A DNA stretch of 64,000 nt, taken from positions 47,926-111,925 of the forward strand of contig JAIXXF010000002.1 in assembly GCA_027490925.1 (NCBI GenBank), written 5' to 3'. The stretch is from Comamonadaceae bacterium. Lineage in GTDB: Bacteria; Pseudomonadota; Gammaproteobacteria; Burkholderiales; Burkholderiaceae_C. The first letter of the stretch is position 1; every line of letters begins with the position of its first letter. A program made the translations under genes and the position numbers. The notes beneath the pieces were generated by a model that had not been told where the DNA came from, did not search any database, and saw only the letters and a list, made by a program, of their open reading frames with translations. Of this stretch, positions 28,186 to 36,906 are shown in pieces.

Positions 28186-28262
28186 TGGTGGCGCTTCACG
28201 GATTCGAACCGCGGACCTGTGGATTATGATTCCATCGCTCTAACCGACTGAGCTAAAGCGCC
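28186..28262 (-). tRNA. tRNA-Met (anticodon CAU)
   Basis: 77 bases including an encoded CCA. The acceptor GGCGCTT pairs with AAGCGCC. The D arm has GCTC/GAGC, the anticodon loop is ATCATAA (anticodon CAU), and the T arm is CGCGG-TTCGAAT-CCGTG. The first acceptor pair is intact, so it is not the initiator. The G4-C69 pair differs from the C4-G69 expected for lysidine-modified Ile2, so elongator Met is favoured. Terminator immediately downstream. Confidence 0.9.
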
Positions 28263-28322
28263 ATTGTTGTCTGCAGCTTACCAGCATGCAAACAGCCCTA
28301 GATTATAGACCAGACGCCAGGG

Positions 28323-29102
28323 TCAGGCGTTTTTGAACTCGGGCTTGCGCTTGTTCAGGAAGGCGTCCATGCCTTCTTTCTGGTCGGCGGTGGCGAACAT
28401 CGCGTGGAACAGGCGGCGCTCGAACATCACGCCGTCGGTCAGGCCACTTTCAAAGGCGCGGTTCACCGACTCCTTGATGGCGTACACCGCCAGCCGGGGC
28501 TGGTCTGCGATCAAGATGGCCGCGGCCAAGGCCTCGTCCATCAGTTTGTCCAACGGCACCACCCGACTCACCAGGCCTGCGCGTTCGGCTTCGGCGGCGT
28601 CCATCATGCGGCCGGTGAGCGACAGGTCCATGGCTTTGGCCTTGCCCACGGCGCGCGGCAGCCGCTGGGTGCCGCCCGCGCCGGGGATGACGCCGAGCTT
28701 GACCTCGGGCTGGCCGAACTTGGCATTGTCGGCGGCGATGATGAAGTCGCACATCATGGTCAGTTCGCAGCCACCGCCCAGCGCGAAGCCACTCACCGCG
28801 GCGATGACCGGCTTGCGGACCGCACGGATGGTCTCCCAGTTGCGGGTGACGAAGTCGCCGCCGTAGGTGTCGGCGAAGGTGTACTTGGCCATGGCGGCGA
28901 TGTCTGCGCCTGCGGCGAATGCTTTTTCGCTGCCGGTGATGACGATGCAACCGATCGCGGGGTCGGCGTCAAAGGCCTGCAGGGCTTGGCCGAGTTCGGT
29001 CATCAACTGGTCGTTGAGGGCATTGAGCTGTTTGGGCCGGTTCAGGGTGATGACACCGACTTTCTCGGCTTCGGTGCGGACAAGGAGGGTCTCGTATGTC
29101 AT
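28323..29102 (-). CDS. Enoyl-CoA hydratase (crotonase family)
   Basis: 259 aa. It hydrates trans-2-enoyl-CoA to (S)-3-hydroxyacyl-CoA in beta-oxidation or aromatic acid breakdown. The oxyanion hole is in '[12 protein letters not shown]' and '[15 protein letters not shown]', and the catalytic glutamate is in '[18 protein letters not shown]'. The start is ATG 29102 ('MTYETLLV'); the longer frame to 29213 lacks a ribosome site. It lies close to the fatty acid operon but on the other strand, past the tRNA. Confidence 0.93.
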   Translation of the reverse strand: MTYETLLVRTEAEKVGVITLNRPKQLNALNDQLMTELGQALQAFDADPAIGCIVITGSEKAFAAGADIAAMAKYTFADTYGGDFVTRNWETIRAVRKPVIAAVSGFALGGGCELTMMCDFIIAADNAKFGQPEVKLGVIPGAGGTQRLPRAVGKAKAMDLSLTGRMMDAAEAERAGLVSRVVPLDKLMDEALAAAILIADQPRLAVYAIKESVNRAFESGLTDGVMFERRLFHAMFATADQKEGMDAFLNKRKPEFKNA

Positions 29103-29240
29103 GGCGGTCGTGGTCGTAAAAAAGTCAATCCACGAACTATAGGGGAAGCCGCCAATAAGCCCATCCAAACCGCCCCTGTTCATCCCTTTCACCCACCCGC
29201 GCCCGCCGCACACTGGTCCCGGTGTACCGGGAGGTGGCGG

Positions 29241-29603
29241 ATGGTGGGCGACAAGGTTTGGCGAAAAACACCCAAGGGCGTGGATGCGATCGTGCGCCGC
29301 ACGGGGGGGCTGTCGCCACGGCTGCGGTCGGCGCTGATCCTGGTGGATGGCAAGCGCCGCGCGTCGGACCTGGCGCGGTTGACCACTGGCCTGGGCTCAC
29401 CCGACGCGCTGTTGGCGCAATTGGCCAGCGGGGGCTTCATCGAGCCCATGGTGCCAGGCTGGATTGGCCCGTTGCCCCAAGCCCCCACGCTGGACGCCCT
29501 CACCCTGCGCCCGCCGTGGCCCGCGCCCGAGCCCACGGTTGAGCCAGTCAACCCAGGGGGGTCTTTCCCGTTGCGGGGCGCGGCCGATGCCCCGCCGGTT
29601 TGA
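29241..29603 (+). CDS. Small hypothetical protein
   Basis: 120 aa. ATG 29241 is preceded by a good ribosome site, GGGAGG at 29230-29235. The N-terminal ~75 residues are basic and helical ('[19 protein letters not shown]') with a winged-helix-like feel; the C-terminus is proline-rich and probably disordered. It is divergent from the enoyl-CoA hydratase and converges on the DUF3108 gene. I do not recognise a family and infer no function. Confidence 0.6.
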   Translation: MVGDKVWRKTPKGVDAIVRRTGGLSPRLRSALILVDGKRRASDLARLTTGLGSPDALLAQLASGGFIEPMVPGWIGPLPQAPTLDALTLRPPWPAPEPTVEPVNPGGSFPLRGAADAPPV

Positions 29604-29633
29604 CCGCTGAGCTAATGTGGGTGGCGCGCTGTC

Positions 29634-30767
29634 TCAGCGTTGCTCGATGGTGTTAACCAGAAGGTCGACGAAGCTGTCTTGGTTGAAGCTGATGCGGATG
29701 CGCACCGGCAAGTGCTGCAAGCTGGGGGCGAACCACATCTCTGCCACGATGCTGCCGCGCGGGTGCTCCAGCGGCTCTGGTTTCAGGTGGAAGGCTTCCA
29801 CCTCGCCCAGCTTGGGCAACTGCAAACGCTCTGAACCCATCACCCGGTAGTCCCATGGGTCGAGGCCCCCTGGCCGGGCCATCCAGAACTTGACCGACTC
29901 GCCAGCCTTGAGCGGCGTGCCGCGGCTGGCAAAGCGCTGGCTGAGGGCGACGAATTGGCTGGCCGTGTCTTGCACCCCGGCCGGGCGGGGCAGTTGCTGG
30001 CCGTTGGCCAGGGTGATCTGCTCGTCGCCCAGGCGAACGCTGCGCCGCCGGTTGCCTAGCTGTTCTTCGTACACCTTGGGCGCCAAGCCCTCAGCCGTGA
30101 TTTGGCCCTGGCTGGTGAGGGTGGTTTTCAGGATCAGGCCGATGGTCATGTCCACCTGCGCCTGATAGCGGTCGCCATCGCGCTGCCAGTTGACTTGCGC
30201 GTCGCCGGTCAGGTCGCCCCGGTAGTAGCCGGTGAGGCGGTAACTGAGCCGCGTGCTCGGGGGCCAGCGGTCGGCCGCAGGGGCGGCGGCGCTGCTGGCT
30301 GGCGGTGGGTCGGCCTCCGCCTTGGGTGCGGGTTCGGCTCCCGCCGCAGACGAGGCGGGTGGCACAGGTGGCTGAGGTGGCTCGGCTGGGGCCGCAGCTT
30401 CGGCGTCGGAAGGCGGTGGGGTGGGGGCAGGGGTGGGGGCAGGGGGGGCGGCTGGGGTAGCCGGTGCGGGGGGCGTGGTGGCCGCCTTGGAGGCCACCGT
30501 GTCGTCCCGTACGGCCATGCTGGGCCGTACGGGTTTGGCGGGTGTGATCGTGGGTGCGGGCGTGACCGTGACGGGCTCGGCCGGCTCGATTTGCCGGGTG
30601 AACAACGGCGCTGGCAACGCTTGCAACGCCGACGGGCTGGCCCACAAGCGGTCCATCGACCACAGCAGCCACAGATGGGCGAGCAGTACCCCCAGCACCA
30701 ACGCCAGCGGGCCGCGCCAGCGGCCGCTGCCCAGTGGCCAGGCGGTCACGCGCTGGGGTCGAGCCAT
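29634..30767 (-). CDS. DUF3108 domain protein with Pro/Ala-rich linker
   Basis: 377 aa. One N-terminal membrane segment ('PLALVLGVLLAHLWLLW'), then a ~100-residue linker dominated by Pro, Ala and Thr, then a DUF3108 domain from about residue 175 to the end. The domain would sit in the periplasm. The start ATG 30767 overlaps the end of the M61 peptidase gene by 22 bases. The TonB-like layout (anchor, proline linker, folded domain) is suggestive of an envelope-spanning role but that is only inference. Confidence 0.82.
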   Translation of the reverse strand: MARPQRVTAWPLGSGRWRGPLALVLGVLLAHLWLLWSMDRLWASPSALQALPAPLFTRQIEPAEPVTVTPAPTITPAKPVRPSMAVRDDTVASKAATTPPAPATPAAPPAPTPAPTPPPSDAEAAAPAEPPQPPVPPASSAAGAEPAPKAEADPPPASSAAAPAADRWPPSTRLSYRLTGYYRGDLTGDAQVNWQRDGDRYQAQVDMTIGLILKTTLTSQGQITAEGLAPKVYEEQLGNRRRSVRLGDEQITLANGQQLPRPAGVQDTASQFVALSQRFASRGTPLKAGESVKFWMARPGGLDPWDYRVMGSERLQLPKLGEVEAFHLKPEPLEHPRGSIVAEMWFAPSLQHLPVRIRISFNQDSFVDLLVNTIEQR

Positions 30768-32536
30768 GCGTTCAGCCGGGCGTTGTCTTGCACCGCCAGC
30801 CGCCAAGTGGTGACGTGGGTCGCACTGGGCAAGGTGAGGGGCAAGCGCAGCAAGCGGCGGTCCCGCGCCACCAGCGCGGTCAACTCGGTGTGGCCGCCTG
30901 CGTACAGCAGCAGGTCGTCCAGCTTGGTCAGGCGCCACCCGCTGGCAGGGGTCTTGGCTGGCTTGGGGCTCGGCAGTTCGAGACCCAGCCATTCGTCGCC
31001 AGCGGCCATGCCAGCGGTTTCGGCCGCGCCGCCGCGCAGCACCACCTTCACCTGCACGCTGCCGTTGGCCTCGGCCACCCGCAGCCCCAGCCGCTGCGCG
31101 AGTTGGGCCGGGTCTTCGTGCACCGCCACGCCCTGGGCCGTGAGCACATTGCGCAGAGGGAGTTCGCCGGTGCCGTGCACCCAGGTGGCCAGTTCACCAT
31201 GGAAAGATCGACCGCCCAGCTCGGACAACACTTGGGCCAAGTCGGTCTCGGCCATGGGGCCGCCGCGGGTGCGTTGCCACAAGGTGCGCATCACCTCGTC
31301 CAGGGTGGTGCGACCTTCTTGGCGCAAGGTGAGGTCCAGACACAGCGCCACCAGCGCGCCTTTTCCGTAGTAGCTGACCGTGGCGTTGGCGGTGTTTTCG
31401 TCTTGTCGGTAGTACTTGATCCAGGCGTCGAGGCTGGCGTCGGCCACCGACTGCACCTGCCGCCCAGGGGTTTGCATCAGTTGGTTGATGCCTTTGTTCA
31501 GGAGTTTGAGGTAGGCGGCGTTGTCGATCAGGCCCGCGCGGCGCAGCAGCAGGTCGTCGTAGTAGCTGGTGAACCCCTCAAAGAACCACAGCAGCCGGGT
31601 GTACTGTTCGGCGTCGTAGTGGTACAGAGCGAATTCCGCCGGGCGCAGCCGCTTGACGTTCCAAGTGTGAAAGTACTCATGGCTGATCAGGCCCAGCAGG
31701 GTGGTGTAGCCGTCAGGCGTTTTGGCATCGCCCAGGCGCGGCAGGTCGCGTCGGCCGCAGATCAGCGCGGTGGAGTTGCGGTGTTCCAGACCGCCGTACC
31801 CGTCGTCCACCACGTTGAGCATGAACACATAGTGTTCGTGGGGTGCCTTGGAAGTGCCGTGCCAGAAGCGGATTTCGGTCTCGCAGATGCGGCGGGTGTC
31901 TTCGAGCAGACGCTCGCCGTCGAACGACGCGGGCGCACCCGCCACCACCAAGCGGTGGGACACACCGCAGGCGGTGAACTGGCTGTCCCAAAAATCGCCC
32001 ATTTCCACCGGGCAGTCCACCAGCTCGTCATAGCCGCCCGCCAGGTAGGTGCCAAACCCGGCGGCATTGACCTGCGCAGCGTGTAGCCCGGTGGCGACCC
32101 GCCAGTGGGCGATTTCGCGGCTGGGCAGCACCTCCAGCGCATGGGGCTGGCCTTCTTGGCCGTGCACCCGCAGGCACAAGCTGGTGCCGTTGAAAAAGCC
32201 GCGCTGGGCGTCCAGCCAGGCGGTTCGTACCGAGGCGTCGAACGCGTACACCTCGCATCTCAGCACCAAAGGTTTATCGGGCTTGGCCTGCACCTCCCAG
32301 GTGTTTTTGTCCAGCTGCTGCAACGGCGCAGGCGTGCGACCTTGCTGGGCCGTCAGGCTTTGCAGGTGGCGAGAGAACTCCCGCACCAGGTAGCTGCCGG
32401 GAATCCACACCGGCAGGGACACCCGTTGCAGCGGCGCGGGCCGGGCGATGGTGAGCGTCACCTGGTAAAGGTGCGCCGACAGGTTGGCCACGGCCACCTG
32501 GTAGTGAACGGCAACGTGTTCGATGGCGGGGGGCAT
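30746..32536 (-). CDS. M61-family glycyl aminopeptidase with PDZ domain
   Basis: 596 aa. The zinc-peptidase motif is 'HEYFHTWNVKRLRP' (HExxH with a following Glu further on). The N-terminal beta-domain starts 'HVAVHYQVAVANLSAHLYQV', and a C-terminal PDZ domain lies around 'VKVVLRGGAAETAGMAAGDEW'. Characterised relatives prefer N-terminal Gly or Ala. No signal peptide is seen. ATG 32536 is 2 bases from the stop of the DUF3429 gene, and the 3' end overlaps the DUF3108 gene. Confidence 0.9.
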   Translation of the reverse strand: MPPAIEHVAVHYQVAVANLSAHLYQVTLTIARPAPLQRVSLPVWIPGSYLVREFSRHLQSLTAQQGRTPAPLQQLDKNTWEVQAKPDKPLVLRCEVYAFDASVRTAWLDAQRGFFNGTSLCLRVHGQEGQPHALEVLPSREIAHWRVATGLHAAQVNAAGFGTYLAGGYDELVDCPVEMGDFWDSQFTACGVSHRLVVAGAPASFDGERLLEDTRRICETEIRFWHGTSKAPHEHYVFMLNVVDDGYGGLEHRNSTALICGRRDLPRLGDAKTPDGYTTLLGLISHEYFHTWNVKRLRPAEFALYHYDAEQYTRLLWFFEGFTSYYDDLLLRRAGLIDNAAYLKLLNKGINQLMQTPGRQVQSVADASLDAWIKYYRQDENTANATVSYYGKGALVALCLDLTLRQEGRTTLDEVMRTLWQRTRGGPMAETDLAQVLSELGGRSFHGELATWVHGTGELPLRNVLTAQGVAVHEDPAQLAQRLGLRVAEANGSVQVKVVLRGGAAETAGMAAGDEWLGLELPSPKPAKTPASGWRLTKLDDLLLYAGGHTELTALVARDRRLLRLPLTLPSATHVTTWRLAVQDNARLNAWLDPSA

Positions 32537-32538
32537 GG

Positions 32539-33018
32539 TCAGGTCCAGGTGGCGGCCGCACCGGCCAGGCAACACAGGGCAGCCACCAGCGTCAGGTGGC
32601 GGCGCAGTGGTAGCCAGTCACTCAGGCCCAGCCCTGGCCAGGTGCGGTGGTCCACCGCGTAGCAGGCGAGCAGCAGCACGGCCAGCAGCGTCAGCGCCAG
32701 CGTGCTGGGGAGCATCAGCGCCACCCATGCAACGAGCGACGGGGTGATGCCCCACACCGCATGCAACCGCGGCACCGCACCGCCGCGAACAAAAGCCACG
32801 CCCCAGTGCAGGCCGCCCAAGAACGCGGCGATCAGTGCCCCGTAGCCGGTGAGCGCCCAGGCCAAATAACGGTGCAGCTCAGGCTTGACCAGCCACAGCA
32901 GCGCAGCCAGGCCCACAAACGGCAATAGGCCTGCATAGCCAAGGCGATGCAGCAGGGAACGGGTGATCGAAGCGGGGGCGGCGTGGGGCGCTTCTGACGG
33001 GGTGTCTGGCGGCGTCAT
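32539..33018 (-). CDS. DUF3429 integral membrane protein
   Basis: 159 aa with about five hydrophobic segments covering most of the protein after a short Pro/Ala-rich start. 'FLGGLHWGVAFV' and the following segment 'AWVALMLPSTLALTLL' are typical of the DUF3429 family, whose function is unknown. The start is taken at ATG 33018. It lies 44 bases after the photolyase-like gene and 2 bases before the M61 gene. Confidence 0.82.
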   Translation of the reverse strand: MTPPDTPSEAPHAAPASITRSLLHRLGYAGLLPFVGLAALLWLVKPELHRYLAWALTGYGALIAAFLGGLHWGVAFVRGGAVPRLHAVWGITPSLVAWVALMLPSTLALTLLAVLLLACYAVDHRTWPGLGLSDWLPLRRHLTLVAALCCLAGAAATWT

Positions 33019-33062
33019 GGTGGGGGTCGTGGCGGCGGTGGTGGTCTGGACGATGGCGGATG

Positions 33063-34331
33063 TCAGGGCACCAGCAGGCGCTGAAAGTCGGGCTGTTCGC
33101 GCTGGGCGGCCTCGTAATACCGGCTGAACGAGCCACAGGCCATTGGCGGGTCGGCAAACAAACGTGGGGCGGGCCGCAGGTCGCGGGTCAGGGCCGCCAG
33201 TGCCTGCCGGTAGCCCGGAAACCGCGTCGCCTGGGCGAACACCGGCCTGCCCTGCAAAACGCCAGCCAGCGTGGTGGCGTCGCCAATGAAGACCGTGTCG
33301 CAGACCTCGGCCATGCGTTGCAACACAAACTGCCAGCGGCGCCCGTTCCAGGGCCATGCGGTGTGGGCGGGCAGGTGCACCAGTCCCAGCCGTACCCCGG
33401 CGTGGCGGCGCTCGGACAGGGCCCATGGGTGGACCAGTTCCACCGCCAGGCTTGGGTCGGACCCCGCGGGCGGGGCAGGCCATGTGCCGCTGAACCGTTG
33501 GGCCCCGACCGTTGCCGCGACCAGGGGCTCCGGTGGCGCGGCGGTGCAATCGGGTTCGGCCACTGCCGCGTGCTGGCCGTGCTCGGCGCCGTGGTCACCC
33601 CGGAAGCGGGCCATCGCGTCGATCTCTTCGTAGGGCTTGTCGATGGCGGTTTTGGGCGAGGCCCAAGCCTTCCATGCAGACGACGGCGCGAACTTGGCCA
33701 CGTTGCCCGCGTTGAAGTAATACGGCTTGCTGGAAAACTGATTGGCCACCCATTGCCAGCTGAGGTGGTTGCTGGGCAGGTCGCCATCGAGCAGGTGGCC
33801 GTAGAGCCAGTCGGCGCCCGCACGCCAGTGCACTTTGCGGATGTGCACCAGGTAGCTGGCCAGCCACATGCGGGCGTGGTTGTGCAGGTAGCCGGTGGCG
33901 TAAAGCACGCGCACCGCACTGTCGATCGCGGGCACGCCGCTGCGCCCCTCACGCACGTCGGCGGGCACGGTGTCGCTGTAGCGGCCTGACCAGAGCTTGA
34001 CCGGCTTCATCGCCTTGAGGATGGCGTCGCCGCCGTCGCCCGCGTGGTGCCACACGTGGTGGAAAAAAGCCCGCCACCCGAACTCGAACACCAGCTTGTC
34101 GTCGTAACCCAGCCGGTGGTGGCGCGCCAGCCGGATCGCAGCTTGCGGCAGGCTCACCAGCCCGTGGGTGAAATACGGCGACAGGCCGGAGACCGCGCCG
34201 TCCAGGGCGTTGCGGGTGCGCGCGTAGGTGGCCGGGTGCAGCCGGTCGAGGCGGCTCACCACCTCGGCCACCGTGGGCGGGAAGTGCTGCAAAGCGTCGG
34301 GGACACCGAGCGCGTGGAGGTCGGTGTTCAT
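33063..34331 (-). CDS. Photolyase/cryptochrome-like FAD-binding protein lacking the antenna domain
   Basis: 422 aa. Residues ~25-225 are the helical FAD-binding domain of photolyases: 'GAVSGLSPYFTHGLVSL', 'GWRAFFHHVWHHAG', 'LHNHARMWLASYLVHIRKV' and 'DLPSNHLSWQWVAN'. The usual N-terminal alpha/beta antenna-chromophore domain (about 200 residues) is absent; the protein starts straight at the FAD part. Residues ~265-422 form an extra C-terminal region that I cannot assign. DNA repair, light sensing or another flavin role are all possible. Confidence 0.83.
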   Translation of the reverse strand: MNTDLHALGVPDALQHFPPTVAEVVSRLDRLHPATYARTRNALDGAVSGLSPYFTHGLVSLPQAAIRLARHHRLGYDDKLVFEFGWRAFFHHVWHHAGDGGDAILKAMKPVKLWSGRYSDTVPADVREGRSGVPAIDSAVRVLYATGYLHNHARMWLASYLVHIRKVHWRAGADWLYGHLLDGDLPSNHLSWQWVANQFSSKPYYFNAGNVAKFAPSSAWKAWASPKTAIDKPYEEIDAMARFRGDHGAEHGQHAAVAEPDCTAAPPEPLVAATVGAQRFSGTWPAPPAGSDPSLAVELVHPWALSERRHAGVRLGLVHLPAHTAWPWNGRRWQFVLQRMAEVCDTVFIGDATTLAGVLQGRPVFAQATRFPGYRQALAALTRDLRPAPRLFADPPMACGSFSRYYEAAQREQPDFQRLLVP

Positions 34332-34417
34332 GGGATCAACCGTTGGCAAAGCATGAGATTTTTCAAAAATGATAGCAAGCTCACCAGACTCAGCGAGGGC
34401 TAGCAGTCAATTCGGTT

Positions 34418-35164
34418 TTATTTTGACGCGTCAGCCAGGAATTTCTCAATTTGGGCTGAATTGATGGCACCGGGCACGCGCGAGCCGTCGGCGAACACCA
34501 GCGTTGGCGTGCCGGTGATGCGGGCCTTGCGGCCGAAGGCCACGTTGCGCTGGACGGCAGCGGCGTCGCAACTGGAGCTGGGCGGTGCGATGTCTTCCAG
34601 CATCCAGTCGTTCCACGCCTTGGCTTTGTTCTTGGCGCACCAGATGTTCTGGGATTTCTCGGCCGAATCGGGCCCGAGGATGGGGTAGAGGAACAAGTAA
34701 ACGGTGACGTTGTCGACCTTTTGCAGGTCGCGCTCAAAGCGCTTGCAGTAGCCGCAGTTCGGGTCTTCGAACACCGCCAGCTTGCGTTTGCCGTTGCCGC
34801 GAACTAGGGTGAAGGCGTCTTTGATCGGCAACGATTTGAAGTCGATCGCGAGCAGCTTCTCGGTGCGCTCTTCGGTGAGGTTGCGCCGCCCCACGGTGTC
34901 GATCAGGTTGCCCTGGATCAGGAACTCGCCCTTGGCGTCGGTGTAAAACAGGTCGGTGCCGTTGGCCCGCACCTCGTACAACCCGTCCATGGGGGTTTTG
35001 GTCACTTCGTCGATCTTGGGCAGGTTGGGCAAACGCTCCGCCAAGTTCTTGCGGATCGTGGCCTCGGCCGAGGGCGCTTGCGCGTGGGCGCTGGTGCCCC
35101 AGCAGGCCAGCAGGCAGACAGTGGCAAGGGCTGCGCGCAGCGGCTGGGAGAAACTAAGGGACAT
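34418..35164 (-). CDS. dsbC: Thiol:disulfide isomerase DsbC
   Basis: 248 aa. Signal peptide 1-28 (cleavage after 'SAHA'), an N-terminal dimerisation domain, then a thioredoxin fold with the CGYC active site (Cys137, Cys140) and the cis-proline loop 'GTPT'. It isomerises wrong disulfides in the periplasm. A second cysteine pair, in 'IWCAKN' and 'SSSCDA', is typical of the family. A hexamer repeat lies 37-72 bases upstream of the start, between this gene and the UbiH-like gene. Confidence 0.94.
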   Translation of the reverse strand: MSLSFSQPLRAALATVCLLACWGTSAHAQAPSAEATIRKNLAERLPNLPKIDEVTKTPMDGLYEVRANGTDLFYTDAKGEFLIQGNLIDTVGRRNLTEERTEKLLAIDFKSLPIKDAFTLVRGNGKRKLAVFEDPNCGYCKRFERDLQKVDNVTVYLFLYPILGPDSAEKSQNIWCAKNKAKAWNDWMLEDIAPPSSSCDAAAVQRNVAFGRKARITGTPTLVFADGSRVPGAINSAQIEKFLADASK

Positions 35165-35200
35165 GGGCTTACCTATCGAAGGGGGTTGTCTGATCGGCTG

Positions 35201-35236
35201 CAGATGCAGATGCAGGTGCAGGTGCAGGTGCAGGTG
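35201..35236. repeat. Hexanucleotide tandem repeat in the dsbC leader
   Basis: Six units in a row: CAGATG twice, then CAGGTG four times. It lies in the 180-base gap upstream of dsbC, within the likely 5' leader or promoter. Length changes by slippage would alter promoter or leader spacing without touching a reading frame. Confidence 0.85.
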
Positions 35237-35344
35237 TCGGGGCAGTGCGGGGCGGTCTTGAACACCAGGCGGGTCGGTGAGTCGTGCGGCCTCGGTCGTG
35301 CCCACTGAAGGAGGCAACCCAGCTAGGGCTGTGGGTGGCCCGGT

Positions 35345-36460
35345 TCAACCCAGCCCCATCGCCTGGCGCGCCAGCCAGTGCTTGACGGGCCCGCTGTGTT
35401 CCACCGCCCGCATGGCGGTGTTGCGCAAGGTTTGCCAATGGCTTTCGGGGTGGGTGAACAGCCGCTGGAGCTGATCGGTCAGGACCGACATCTTGGCCAC
35501 GTCGGCTTGGCGCGCACGCTCATAGCGTCGCAACAGCCTTGGGTCTCCGAGTCCGCGCCAGTAGTCGGCGCCGCCGCGAGCCGCAAGCACACAGGCGAGT
35601 TCGGCAACGTCGGCCAGACCCAGGTTCAGCCCTTGACCGGCCAGCGGGTGAATGCAGTGCGCGGCGTCGCCGGCCAGCGCCCAACCTGGGCCCACCCAGC
35701 GCGTGGCCTTGCCCAGCATCAGCGGCCAGCTGGCGCGCTCGCTCGCCAAGGCGAGTTGGGCGTCGCCCCGCGTGGCCTGGTTCAGGCGCTGCTCGAACTC
35801 GGCGGGGGGCAGCGCCATCAGCGCGTCGGCGCGGGCGTTCGATACCGACCACACCAAGGCCAGCGTCTTGGACTGGGCGCCGCCGCCCATGGGCAGCAGG
35901 GCCAGCACCTCGCCGTTGGCAAACCACTGGCGCGCCACCCCGTCGTGGGGCTGGGCGGCTTGCAAACGGGCAGCGATCGCCCGTTGGCCATAGGGTTGAA
36001 ACACCAGCGCCGCGCCGCGCGCCGCGCCCTGGGCGCTGTGTCGGCCCTCGCAGACCACTTCCAAAGCGGCTTTGGGCACCGGGGCGTCCGCGCTCACGCG
36101 CTCGATCAGTGGCTGGTAGCCCACCGCGTCGGCAAGCCGCTGCTCGAGCGCAGGCACATCCACGATCCAGGCCAGCGCGTCGCAGCCCAGCGCCGCTTGG
36201 TCGAACCGCACCTGGCCGCCTGCGTCGCCCCAAACGTCCATGCGGCGCACCGGCGTGGCGTGCTCGGCCTCGGGCCAGACCCGCAACGCCGTGAGCAGGT
36301 TTTTCGAGGCGACATTCAGCGCGTAAGCCCGCACATCGGCCTGTGCCGGCGTGTGTGCGCTCACCAACGCGACCCGCAGGCGCTGGCTGGCCAGTTGCAG
36401 CGCGAGCGACTGGCCCACGATGCCCCCGCCCCGGATACACACGTCAAATGGCGTTGTCAT
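35345..36460 (-). CDS. UbiH/UbiF-family FAD-dependent hydroxylase
   Basis: 371 aa. FAD-binding motifs are 'VCIRGGGIVGQSLALQLA' at the start and 'WALAGDAAHCIHPLAGQGLNLGL' (GD motif) near residue 275. This is the ubiquinone ring-hydroxylase family (UbiH/UbiI/UbiF/COQ6); which ring position is modified cannot be told. Coq7, a second ubiquinone hydroxylase of unrelated type, is at 55.4 kb. The start is ATG 36460; the longer frame to 36796 has no support. Confidence 0.88.
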   Translation of the reverse strand: MTTPFDVCIRGGGIVGQSLALQLASQRLRVALVSAHTPAQADVRAYALNVASKNLLTALRVWPEAEHATPVRRMDVWGDAGGQVRFDQAALGCDALAWIVDVPALEQRLADAVGYQPLIERVSADAPVPKAALEVVCEGRHSAQGAARGAALVFQPYGQRAIAARLQAAQPHDGVARQWFANGEVLALLPMGGGAQSKTLALVWSVSNARADALMALPPAEFEQRLNQATRGDAQLALASERASWPLMLGKATRWVGPGWALAGDAAHCIHPLAGQGLNLGLADVAELACVLAARGGADYWRGLGDPRLLRRYERARQADVAKMSVLTDQLQRLFTHPESHWQTLRNTAMRAVEHSGPVKHWLARQAMGLG

Positions 36461-36906
36461 CGTTGAATTGTAGGAGCGCCCACCCGACCCACCGGGCCCA
36501 CCGGGCTTTCGCGCCCGCTGGTGGCCGCAGGGCGACTTGTCAGTGCGTTCTTGAACTCTGCAGTTCAAATTGGTGCGGCCGCGCCCTGTACCGGTGCCAC
36601 TGCAGGCCCGGGTGACAGGGTGCCATGGTGGCTTTGACTGGGCGTTGTCGGTGCCCATCGCCTTGGGACTCAACAACAGGGTGGCTGCGCATGGGGCCGC
36701 GGCCGGCCCGCCGCACCGCCAAACCGTGTGGAGGCCGGTGTGCCTGCGGCGACCTTGCCCACTTTGACAGAGCCTTCGGTTCGATGCGTTGCCCACCGCG
36801 CACGGTTGTTGCTAGTACTTTGGTACTGACCGGTTTCGTCCTCGGCGGTTTGCGTGAGCAATATCGTAGTAACGGGCCCAGAGCCCATTTTTTACAAAGG
36901 TTGGCC
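36461..36906. other. 446-base intergenic region before the lipase gene
   Basis: The divergent gap between the UbiH-like gene (-) and the lipase-like gene (+), so it should hold promoters for both; I cannot pick either with confidence. It contains an inverted repeat AGTAC-TTTG-GTACT (36814-36827) and a short GGGC/GCCC hairpin followed by ATTTTTT (36874-36892) just before the lipase ribosome site. Frames reading through it have no recognisable product. Confidence 0.5.

Noticed and set aside
28186..28262. tRNA-Ile2 (CAU, lysidine-modified) instead of tRNA-Met
   Set aside because: The acceptor pair at position 4-69 is G-C rather than the C-G used by the lysidine synthetase, and position 27-43 is not U-A; elongator Met is the better fit.
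36625..36906. N-terminal extension of the lipase gene to 457 codons
   Set aside because: The added 94 residues precede a proper lipoprotein signal peptide and have the composition of untranslated DNA; ATG 36907 has the ribosome site.
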